From Volvox africanus (taxonomy: Eukaryota > Chlorophyta > Chlorophyceae > Chlamydomonadales > Volvocaceae): a stretch of 64,000 bases of DNA. The position numbers and the translations under genes were made by a program. The notes under the pieces were generated by a model. The model saw only the letters and a program-made list of their open reading frames with translations, had not been told where the DNA came from and ran no database searches. Position 1 is the stretch's first letter; each line of letters starts with the position of its first letter. Positions 52,789-62,759 of the stretch are shown here, piece after piece. The stretch covers positions 2,977,501 through 3,041,500 of the forward strand of contig BSDZ01000019.1 of assembly GCA_030268105.1 (NCBI GenBank), given 5' to 3'.

Positions 52789-52982
52789 TGTTAAGAGTGA
52801 GCAACACTCATATACGTATGAATGACAGAGCAAGTAATACGGCCCAGGGAGGGGCCGGGCGCTTTGCTGACTTCAACAGGTTATGAGCCCCGAGCGCATG
52901 TGCGCGGCTGGATGAGAGGTCGCCGGTTCGAATCCCGCTGGCTGTTGACCAGAGCAGGGAGGCCGGGACGAGGGCCAGGACA
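52789..52982 (+). mobile_element. 194-bp TRIM-like element inserted in copia 2
   Basis: Target-site duplication ACATC at 52784-52788 and 52983-52987. It begins TGTTAAG and ends AGGACA. A 90-bp LTR (52789-52878, ending TTCAACA) is followed by the PBS GGTTATGAGCCCC (52879-52891) and ~90 bp of interior with B box GGTTCGAATCC and CTGTTGACCA. There is no second LTR and no polypurine tract, so the element is 3'-truncated, yet it has a clean integrase-type duplication. It is noncoding and lies opposite in orientation to copia 2. Confidence 0.82.
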
Positions 52983-53521
52983 ACATCTAGTTGGTGTACG
53001 TCGAAGTCCCTGGCGGCGGCGATGGCTAGGATGGCCCGGAATGATGAGCCTCGTGATGTAGGTGCAAACAGTTCTCCAAAATCCACCCCCTCGCGTTGTG
53101 CGAAGCCCTTCGCAACCAGACGCGCCTTGTATCTGTCGATTGAGCCATCAGGGCATGTCTTGAGTTTGTAGACCCAGCGGCAGGGCAGGACGTTTGTGCC
53201 AGGCGGTGGGATGCCAATTTCCCAGGTGCCGTTGGTCATGTGGGCAATTATCTCGTCGTTCATCGCTTGTTGCCACTTGATGCGGTGAGGGCCTCTAATC
53301 GCATCATGGTGAGATTTGGGTTCTTGTATTCTGGCGGCCATGTTGATACGCGCTGCCACCGATCTTTGAGTGCGCCACCACTCACATGGGCGCTTTCGCA
53401 CGCGGATGGGGTAGCGGTTGGCTAACCTCGTGTTGTCCACATCCATGTCTTCTTCTGTTGCCATGTCTTCAATGTCGGAGTCGTCGGTGTCCTCAGGTTG
53501 TATTGGGTCTTGCCTTGGTTA
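52983..53521 (-). pseudogene. Copia 2 pol, middle part (linker and start of RT)
   Basis: Runs in the same frame as the upstream Gag-integrase part, separated from it only by a TAA at 53519-53521. Reads PRQDPIQPEDTDDSD.., NRYPIRVRKRPCEWW, then early RT (CRWVYKLK, FAQREGVDFGELFAPTSRGSSF) to HQLDV, where the miniature element interrupts. Confidence 0.88.
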
Positions 53522-56170
53522 GCTTCCTGATGGGCCCGCTCCATCGTTGACGGCTCCTGTTCTCTCTGTGTTTGGATAGCTTGACGCCGTGCGTGTTACG
53601 GGAGGTGGTGGTTGAGGCAGATTCGGGTCGTGGCCATCACCATTGTGTGCATTGGTGGGCATAGGGACAGCTCTTGGTCGTGGCTCTGGGTCATCCATGT
53701 CGGAATCGGAGTCAGTTTCAGCATTGTCACGGTTGTCGTCCGAGGGTTTGTATGGTTCGTGCGTGGCCTGTTGTTCATCGAATACGACATCGCTGTGTCT
53801 TGATACTGACCCGTCCGAGAATAATATCCGGTAGCTGCCCCCATCGCCATATCCCACCATTATACCTCGTCGACTCACGGGATCCAGTTTGTTGCGCTTG
53901 GCCTTGGGCACGTGGACATAAGCCGTGCAGCCAAAAACGCGCAAGTGATCGACCTCTGGAACCTTTCCAGTGAAGAGCTCGTACGGGGTACGGGAAATGC
54001 CATCTGCTGGGGATATATTGCGTAGGTAGTTGGCTGTGGCTGCCGCCTCAGCCCACATTTTTTGAGGGAGTTTGGATTCAAGCAATAGGGCGCGCATCTT
54101 TTCCAGCAGGGTCCGGTTTAACCGCTCTGCAGCGCCATTTTGTTCAGGGGTGTATCCAACAGTTGGCCCATGCCTGATCCCTCTGGAAGCAAAGAAGGCT
54201 TGTAGTTGGGAATTGATGAATTCTCCTCCTCTGTCGGATCGCATCTCCCACGTCTTATGTCCACACATGTTCTCCAGCTGATTTATCATCGTTACCAGCT
54301 TGTCCTTAACCGCCTCCTTGGTGTTGGTGAATGCAACTGCTGAAAATTTTGTGCAGTCATCCAACAGCACAGTCATGTACCGTGACCCATTTGGGGTGTT
54401 GTCCGGCATGGGGCCGCAGACGTCCACATGAATGAGCTCCATTGGTCTATCAGATTTGTGCCCCGTGGATTTGTGGGTTCCGCGCGTTTGCCGTGATAAA
54501 ACACAAGTCTCGCACTTGGCGGGGTTGACCTTCTGTTGTGGTACATCGTTGACGCCTATCACCATTCCGTGCCTGATTAGCTTCTGCAGACCTCCGAGTC
54601 CGATGTGCCCAAAGCGTCGGTGCCACAGGCCTTCGCTTTGGCTTGACAGCTTAGCGTGGGCAGCACCGGCAAAGCTGAAATGTGCGTCGTTAGGTTGATC
54701 GACGTCGCACTCCAACCTGTATAAGTTACCTTCTCGTCGGCCTGCAATGACGATGTCTCCATAACGCTTCACGTAGACCATATGCTTGGTGAACATGATT
54801 TCCCCTTCATCGGATTTGTCGTTGATAGACGAGACGGACAGGACTTTGACGCAGCTGTGTGGCACCACGTATACGTTGTTGATGGTGATTTTGGTGTCGG
54901 GGTAGAGTGTGGACACCAGTATGAGGGTGCCTACTGCGATAGGTTGAATGGTTTCCCCACCCATGCTCATGATGTCAAAACGTTCCCGTCGGCTTATTCC
55001 AACCACGTTGGTTAGCTCCCGTTCGTCGTACGTGATGTGGTGAGATGCGCCGGAGTCCACGTACCACCCTTGTAATGTGTCGTATTGGGATCCCACGAAA
55101 GTGCAGTTCTCTGGTTGATTGGATCGTCGCCCTCCACTCTCCTGATGACTTGTTGGCCTGGATAACGCTGTGGCGTCGACGGTGTTGTGGCTCCTGTTGC
55201 CCTGGCGGTTGTAGTTGCCATCTTGCCTGTCGCGTCTTATTTGGCCTGGAGGTTGTGGTATGCGTGGGGTGCGGCATTGTCGCGCGGTATGTCCATAATT
55301 TCCGCATAGTTGGCATTGCACTGTCCCGCCGTAGCCATAACCAGATCTGTGTTCATGTTGGCTTACTCCGTTGCGGCCATCTCTTCCATAACTCCATGAT
55401 CCATGATCCATGTATCCTCGATCAAATGTGTTGCAACGATGGTTCCATCTGTCGTGGCCGTTGTTGGCAGCGCTCCATGTGCCTCCTCGACTTGTGCCGG
55501 TAAATGCGACCGAATTATCTCCATAGTCGCGTTCAATTGTATCATTGCGATTGCGGCTAGTCTCGCTGTGATATTGTCCGGTGCTCCAATTGTCTCTTTG
55601 GCTTGTTGCACTGAAAGCAACGGAATCACCCTCTGCATCGACTCGTTTCTCAAAAGCCAATAGTTGAGCGCCCACGGTATCCAAATTGTATTGGCCATTG
55701 ACTGTCAGCGTGGTAACAATAACCGAGAATTTCTTCGGTAGTCCCACCAGTAGATTGTAGGTAACTTCCCGTTCGGTAACGGGGTGTCCCACTTCCACCA
55801 AGTCCGTATATAGATTGCGGACGCGAGCCAGATATAAGATTAGGGCTTCATTTTGTGCCATTTTAAGGGCTGACAGTTCAGCAACAAGCTGAGATTTTCT
55901 TGCGTCGCTGCTTGCTGCAAAAACAGCCGCGAGCCTCTCCCATGCTCCCTTGGCGTTGGGCGCTGCTCTGATAATTGCCAAGTGATGATCTTGGACATTT
56001 TTGACAAGGATGTTTCTGACCTTGTTTGACGCGGCGATGTCCTCGTCGGTCATTGGTTCGTCTCTCAGCCATCTATCCAGGTTGTTCTCTTGCATCATAG
56101 ATTGGAACCTGAACGACCACGTAGCATAATTGCTCAGACCTAATGGGTCTGATAACCTATCCTTTCCCAT
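53519..56170 (-). CDS. Copia 2 Gag-protease-integrase
   Basis: An open frame on the minus strand. I prefer the ATG at 56170 (MGKDRLSDPLGLSNY), which aligns with the copia 1 start; an upstream in-frame ATG at 56302 adds 44 residues with no homology. It holds Gag, the zinc knuckle CQLCGNYGHTARQC, protease DSGASHH, integrase HH-CC (LWHRRFGHIG, CETC) and the D-D-35-E core (HVDVCGPM, RSDRGGEF, AAERLNR). It ends at a TAA in the linker before RT, where copia 1 has none. Either a nonsense mutation or a readthrough-type stop; given the inactive state of the element, mutation is simpler. Confidence 0.88.
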   Translation of the reverse strand: MGKDRLSDPLGLSNYATWSFRFQSMMQENNLDRWLRDEPMTDEDIAASNKVRNILVKNVQDHHLAIIRAAPNAKGAWERLAAVFAASSDARKSQLVAELSALKMAQNEALILYLARVRNLYTDLVEVGHPVTEREVTYNLLVGLPKKFSVIVTTLTVNGQYNLDTVGAQLLAFEKRVDAEGDSVAFSATSQRDNWSTGQYHSETSRNRNDTIERDYGDNSVAFTGTSRGGTWSAANNGHDRWNHRCNTFDRGYMDHGSWSYGRDGRNGVSQHEHRSGYGYGGTVQCQLCGNYGHTARQCRTPRIPQPPGQIRRDRQDGNYNRQGNRSHNTVDATALSRPTSHQESGGRRSNQPENCTFVGSQYDTLQGWYVDSGASHHITYDERELTNVVGISRRERFDIMSMGGETIQPIAVGTLILVSTLYPDTKITINNVYVVPHSCVKVLSVSSINDKSDEGEIMFTKHMVYVKRYGDIVIAGRREGNLYRLECDVDQPNDAHFSFAGAAHAKLSSQSEGLWHRRFGHIGLGGLQKLIRHGMVIGVNDVPQQKVNPAKCETCVLSRQTRGTHKSTGHKSDRPMELIHVDVCGPMPDNTPNGSRYMTVLLDDCTKFSAVAFTNTKEAVKDKLVTMINQLENMCGHKTWEMRSDRGGEFINSQLQAFFASRGIRHGPTVGYTPEQNGAAERLNRTLLEKMRALLLESKLPQKMWAEAAATANYLRNISPADGISRTPYELFTGKVPEVDHLRVFGCTAYVHVPKAKRNKLDPVSRRGIMVGYGDGGSYRILFSDGSVSRHSDVVFDEQQATHEPYKPSDDNRDNAETDSDSDMDDPEPRPRAVPMPTNAHNGDGHDPNLPQPPPPVTRTASSYPNTERTGAVNDGAGPSGS

Positions 56171-56363
56171 TGCTGTGTGTAGTAGTGTAGTAGTGTAGTA
56201 GTGTAGTTCCCGATGTAGGCAGGCGATTATGGTCGTTGTTGACCAGAGGCGGCGGTCGCTGTGCTCCGTATTTGCCACCACCAATTGAAAACGCTTGGCC
56301 AAAAGATTGATGCCTATGCCTTGACGAGATAATTACGGCTCAGAAGAGCCGGGGCTCATAACC

Positions 56364-56645
56364 TCTTACGAGGATAGGAGCAACCGATGCGAAACGTGGA
56401 TAGATTACAATGTATTGACGCAAGAACCGTGTATATTTGGCATATATAATTATAGTATCAACGTTAGTAACGCGCAAGACTAATAAGCGCAGAGTGCGCA
56501 CAAACAATATACTCACGATAATAACTGTACGGCACTCGTCGCGATACCTAACTTACATCGCGGTTACTCGCACCTAAGTAAGAGCTATTGCACAACTGTT
56601 ATCAGACGGTATTATGATGACGTGAAATCCCACATAATCACAACA
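56364..56645 (-). repeat. Copia 2 5' LTR (282 bp)
   Basis: Preceded (in + coordinates) by the PBS complement GGGGCTCATAACC at 56351-56363 and followed by TSD CAAAT. Confidence 0.9.
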
Positions 56646-56650
56646 CAAAT

Positions 56651-57040
56651 TTCCAGGCGCGCTTAGCAAGGTTATTGCAGGATGGGTGATGTACATTATG
56701 GATTGCATGTACAGGGATGTTCAGGTCATTAGTGTCCTTTAACCTGTTTTCTCCTTTTTATCTTTTATGTAATTGTTCCTACTTTCCTCAAACATACTTC
56801 CTTTTCATGTAGGCAAAGAGTCCACAGCCCTCTAAGGCAAGGAACTCCAGCAGGAATGCTACGAACTCAAGCAAGGCGGCAGCGAAAAAGGTACAGCCCA
56901 TTAATGAATATTCATCCTGTCTTCCCGTTTTTGTGAGTTGTAATTTTATATTTCGTTCTATTCTTTTAATTTGCTGCGTGCTTTGTGGTTTGATGTGGTA
57001 TACGTCGATTTGTTTTTCTCTTTTTAAATAGAAAATATAA
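56651..57040 (+). pseudogene. Satellite gene copy U3, last exons
   Basis: Continues the exon cut by copia 2, then AKSPQPSKARNSS and the terminal stop at 57038-57040. Confidence 0.6.
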
Positions 57041-57063
57041 GCTTATTATTTCTAAAATCCTAT

Positions 57064-57890
57064 ATGTATGTTAACGGTGGTATGTTAATGTATGTTATCA
57101 AGCAGGTCATCGACGCGCGGCAAAGGGTAGCGATTTTTAATCGTGGTCGCGTTCAAGCCCCTATAATCAATGCACATGCGCAACGTCCCATCCTTCTTAC
57201 CAACAAACAATATCAGCGCAGAATATGGCGATGTGCTGGGCCGAACCATACCCTTTGCGAGCAGATTCCCCACTTGCCGCTTCATCCGCTCAATTTTGGC
57301 AGCCTAACCTGTACATAGATTGTGAAATGGGTTGTGCTCGAACACAAAGGGGATCATATAATCAGCAGGTAACATAGGTGGGAGCCCCAGGATGACATAT
57401 GCATCAATATAATTTGGCAATAGGGGGGAAGCGACCTCAGGATCTTTCACAAGAGACTGCGCGGTGGTAACAACCAATTGCACCCAAGGCCTCGCAAGCA
57501 ATTCATGGATGCCTTCCCTTATCACTTGATAAGCTACTCGTACATCCTTCAAGCTTGGGTTCTTTATTTCGGCGGACGAACGCCGCTAACGAAATTAACC
57601 ACAGGCTCCGCACAGTTCCGCCCTCCTCTGGTGTGACATCTTAGTACGACAGACAAGGTACCTTAGGCGATAGGTTCCCTTTTGCACAATGGCCAATAGT
57701 GCTGGATTCCATATCGATGCGCCGGCGGTACTGTCGTTATGTCGCGGCACCCAATGTCCATGTAGTGCTGTCTCCGGGAGACCTTGTTGCACTCATTGGG
57801 CCCTAACACACAGAGGGTCCTTCGTCGACTAAGGGTGATCCTGCCCACGATGGGATGGGATGCTTATCCTCATCAACGAGGATAACCTGA
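57064..57890 (-). pseudogene. Fossil chromovirus pol fragment, U4
   Basis: RT stretch (57085-57285) plus degenerate upstream linker and protease side, as in other units. ORFs are short and broken. Confidence 0.78.
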
Positions 57891-59195
57891 ACACTTAGAC
57901 GACTATGGGATCAACCCCATCATGCTTATCACTTATTTGAGATAAGGTCGTCAGTAACACCGGTAATACTTGGGTGTCCCAAAATTTCAGTCAACAAAAT
58001 CGATTTTGTTGCCATCCAAAAGAGTCAAACGTGGCGTACATCCGCATCATACCTACAATCCATGCTAGTCAGCAGAAAAGGATCCGTTAGAAGCACATAA
58101 ATATTAATCATCGAGTATATTAACACTATAACAAGAGATTCGTGCGTTAGGCTCGCGTTAGGCTGCGTTAGGGCGCGTATGTGTGCGTAAGGCTGCGTTT
58201 TGTGCGTTAGAGATTGCGTTAGCCTAACGCGAGCCTAACACAAAGAAATAGAAAACTTGACAGAACGACTGTTATAGTGCGTCGTTTCAAGTTTGTTTAA
58301 ATGAAAACAATATTTATTTATAATGAGTATAAAAGTTCCCTGCAATTTTTATTACGTTTCGTGGTGCTCGAAAATCGGGGGCTTGCGTATGTTCTAACGC
58401 GAGCTGTACGCAAACCTAACGCACGCGTTAACTTTACGCAAACAGCTTGCGTATATCTTGCGTACAGTGCGTTACCATACGCACGTAACGCACTGTAACG
58501 CAGTTTACGCAAAGTTTATGTAGATAGCGCATAATAATGTTCGGAGCACGGGTTCGCCGGATTTATTTAGTTTGCTTACTTGCTCTTATTGTGCAGTAGC
58601 ATTGGAGACTTTGTGCATAAAATATCTTCAAAGTTAATTTCAATTTAGGATAGCGCTATGAATACTAGTCGTTGTACAAGAGATTGCTCTGGTGAACGCT
58701 TGTTAAAATTGCTAAATCGCTACCATTATATGGATTTAGAACCTGTACATGTGGCTTACTTTGTAACATAAAACTCTTAAGTGCCACACATGTCTGTTCA
58801 TGGCTACTTTCTAGTTATGGAAGGGTTTCTAATTATTGAGCAGCAAGCTGCCGGAGTTAGCAAGCGTGGGTAAGGATCGCAGAAAGTTGGCAACAGCAAA
58901 CCTTACACAGTAGCCAGGCAACTATGTTTCCAGATGGAGACCCAAACAAAGTCACCAAGAGCCACAGTTACACATCGAGCAGGCCCCCAAAATTATATAG
59001 CCTTTTCCGGCAAGCACCATAGCAGCTTTGCGTAGGTGTGAAAATTGACCATGAAAATTGACCATGAAAATTGACCATGTGTGAGACATACTCTATGATC
59101 CCAATGCTTCCCAAATCCAGACATATTGCAAGGCAGATTAGTTCAATCGCTGCACGGGAATGAATACTTCAACGGATTCACGCCACAATTTTCAG

Positions 59196-60604
59196 CACGG
59201 ATATTATTTTGTCATCGCATAAAAAACGTCATGCACATTTTAAGGGGAAGGCTTGGAACCAGGCTCAGAAGAAACTAACTATCCATATATCCCTAAAACA
59301 GCCATCTGTTCAATTGGTATCCCCTGAAGTAAGCAGAATCAGTATACGAAAGGATCATGATCGTGGTGAGCCATCAAAGCGGAACAGGTCATATGAGCAG
59401 GCCGCCATCAACAAAGCCGTCCGCGACAACGTGCCGTACAACCTCGACAGCAGCCTGAAGAATCCACGGGTCCTCATTGCGAAGGATATTCAACGTGTGC
59501 CGCATCTGCAGCCCGTTTGGGATAAGTGCTTTGCTGCTGGCTTTGCACAAGTGGCTGACTTACAGCCAAGAGTTACGGTCGACTGCTTCAAGAAGAAATG
59601 GCAAAAGTAAGTACATGTTTATTTTCCTACTGTTATGCTTCTAGTGATTATCTTGTTTGTGGTCATCATACATGCCATCCATATCATTAGCTTACTTTCA
59701 GTGGGGACAGACAACAATAGAATGAAGCATGCACAGTATAAAAAGTAAGCACTTTTATTCAGTGCATCCCATGTACTTTGTAGATACGCAACGAATTACA
59801 ATGCCCAACATGCAAGGTACGAAAAGGTGAAGGCCACCCAAAAGGAGGAACTTGCCTGCAAGCCAGGTTTGTGAGCTCGTACTGCTACTTGTCATACATT
59901 AACTTTTTACAACATATTTTGATCAGGTTGTTTGATAAAAGAATCCTTTCTATGTATTTTGAAAAAGGGAATATGGGGTGAACGCGGCCAAAGATTTGTT
60001 TTACGACAAAGGACATGCCATGCCACTTACGCTATGTACGGGATTACGAAAACTTTCGACAATGATGTGTATCATGGCATCTGGCGTTGATGTTCGTCTT
60101 CACATTATTTTTATGTAGATGAGTTTGAGAAGAAGCCATGAAAGAAGCTGTGGAACAAGGAGTCTTGGGCAGCCTGGAGGAGCTTCAAGTACATGGCATC
60201 TGGGGTGTGCAAATTTCCAGGCGCGCTTAGCAAGGTTATTGCAGGATGGGTGATGTACATTATGGATTGCATGTACAGGGATGTACAGGTCATTAATGTC
60301 CTTTAACCTGTTTTCTCCTTTTTATCTTTTATGTAATTGTTCCTACTTTCCTCAAACATACTTCCTTTTCATGTAGGCAAAGAGTCCACAGCCCTCTAAG
60401 GCAAGGAACTCCAGCAGGAATGCTACGAACTCAAGCAAGGCGGCAGCGAAAAAGGTACAGCCCATTAATGAATATTCATCCTGTCTTCCCGTTTTTGTGA
60501 GTTGTAATGTTATATTTCGTTCTATTCTTTTAATTTGCTGCGTGCTTTGTGGTTTGATGTGGTATACGTCGATTTGTTTTTCTCTTTTTAAATAGAAAAT
60601 ATAA
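59196..60604 (+). pseudogene. Satellite gene copy U4, complete exon set
   Basis: All exons from the TTTTCAG acceptor (59195) to the Lys-Ile-TAA end (60596-60604) are present and uninterrupted. The conserved in-frame TGA is kept (about 60137-60142). The large exon is 99% like the other copies. Function unknown. Confidence 0.62.
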
Positions 60605-60627
60605 GCTTATTATTTCTAAAATCCTAT

Positions 60628-61450
60628 ATGTATGTTAACGGTGGTATGTTAATGTATGTTATCAAGCAGGTCATCGACGCGCGGCAAAGGGTAGCGATTT
60701 TTAATCGTGGTCGCGTTCAAGCCCCTATAATCAATGCACATGCGCAACGTCCCATCCTTCTTACCAACAAACAATATCAGCGCAGAATATGGCGATGTGC
60801 TGGGCCGAACCATACCCTTTGCGAGCAGATTCCCCACTTGCCGCTTCATCCGCTCAATTTTGGCAGCCTAACCTGTACATAGATTGTGAAATGGGTTGTG
60901 CTCGAACACAAAGGGGATCATATAATCAGCAGGTAACATAGGTGGGAGCCCCAGGATGACATATGCATCAATATAATTTGGCAATAGGGGGGCTGCGACC
61001 TCAGGATCTTTCACAAGAGACTGCGCGGTGGTAACAACCAATTGCACCCAAGGCCTCACAAGCAATTCATGGATGCCTTCCCTTATCACTTGATAAGCTA
61101 CTCGTACATCCTTCAAGCTTGGGTTCTTTATTTCGGCGGACGAGCGCCGCTAACGAAATTAACCACAGGCTCCGCACAGTTCCGCCCTCCTCTGGTGTGA
61201 CATCTTAGTACGACAGACAAGGTACCTTAGGCGATAGGTTCCCTTTTGCACAATGGCCAATAGTGCTGGATTCCATATCGATGCGCCGGCGGTACTGTCG
61301 TTATGTCGCGGCACCCAATGTCCATGTAGTGCTGTCTCCGGGAGACCTTGTTGCACTCATTGGGCCCTAACACACAGAGGGTCCTTCGTCGACTAAGGGT
61401 GATCCTGCCCACGATGGGATGGGATGCTTATCCTCATCAACGAGGATAAC
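60628..61450 (-). pseudogene. Fossil chromovirus pol fragment, U5
   Basis: Same as U4, one period later. Confidence 0.78.
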
Positions 61451-62759
61451 CTGAACACTTAGACTACTATGGGATCAACCCCATCATGCTTATCACTTAT
61501 TTGAGATAAGGTCGTCAGTAACACCGGTAATACTTAGGTGTCCCAAAATTTCAGTCAACAAAATCGATTTTGTTGCCATCCAAAAGAGTCAAACGTGGCG
61601 TACATCCGCATCATACCTACAATCCATGCTAGTCAGCAGAAAAGGATCCGTTAGAAGCACATAAATATTAATCATCGAGTATATTAACACTATAACAAGA
61701 GATTCGTGCGTTAGGCTCGCGTTAGGCTGCGTTAGGGCGCGTATGTGTGCGTAAGGCTGCGTTTTGTGCGTTAGAGATTGCGTTAGCCTAACGCGAGCCT
61801 AACACAAAGAAATAGAAAACTTGACAGAACGACTGTTATAGTGCGTCGTTTCAAGTTTGTTTAAATGAAAACAATATTTATTTATAATGAGTATAAAAGT
61901 TCCCTGCAATTTTTATTACGTTTCGTGGTGCTCGAAAATCGGGGGCTTGCGTATGTTCTAACGCGAGCTGTACGCAAACCTAACGCACGCGTTAACTTTA
62001 CGCAAACAGCTTGCGTATATCTTGCGTACAGTGCGTTACCATACGCACGTAACGCACTGTAACGCAGTTTACGCAAAGTTTATGTAGATAGCGCATAATA
62101 ATGTTCGGAGCACGGGTTCGCCGGATTTATTTAGTTTGCTTACTTGCTCTTATTGTGCAGTAGCATTGGAGACTTTGTGCATAAAATATCTTCAAAGTTA
62201 ATTTCAATTTAGGATAGCGCTATGAATACTAGTCGTTGTACAAGAGATTGCTCTGGTGAACGCTTGTTAAAATTGCTAAATCGCTACCATTATATGGATT
62301 TAGAACCTGTACATGTGGCTTACTTTGTAACATAAAACTCTTAAGTGCCACACATGTCTGTTCATGGCTACTTTCTAGTTATGGAAGGGTTTCTAATTAT
62401 TGAGCAGCAAGCTGCCGGAGTTAGCAAGCGTGGGTAAGGATCGCAGAAAGTTGGCAACAGCAAACCTTACACAGTAGCCAGGCAACTATGTTTCCAGATG
62501 GAGACCCAAACAAAGTCACCAAGAGCCACAGTTACACATCGAGCAGGCCCCCAAAATTATATAGCCTTTTCCGGCAAGCACCATAGCAGCTTTGCGTAGG
62601 TGTGAAAATTGACCATGAAAATTGACCATGAAAATTGACCATGTGTGAGACATACTCTATGATCCCAATGCTTCCCAAATCCAGACATATTGCAAGGCAG
62701 ATTAGTTCAATCGCTGCACGGGAATGAATACTTCAACGGATTCACGCCACAATTTTCAG

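Larger units (their letters stand above)
50996..56645 (-). mobile_element. Ty1/copia family 2, complete, 5650 bp
   Basis: LTRs of 282 bp at 56364-56645 (5') and 50996-51277 (3'), with four differences by eye. Target-site duplication CAAAT at 50991-50995 and 56646-56650. PBS 56351-56363, the same as copia 1. Polypurine tract GAGGGGGTG beside the 3' LTR. LTR termini are TGTTGTG..GTAAGA, so the 3' end is not the usual CA. Carries one in-frame stop and a miniature-element insertion, so it is inactive as it stands. Confidence 0.92.
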
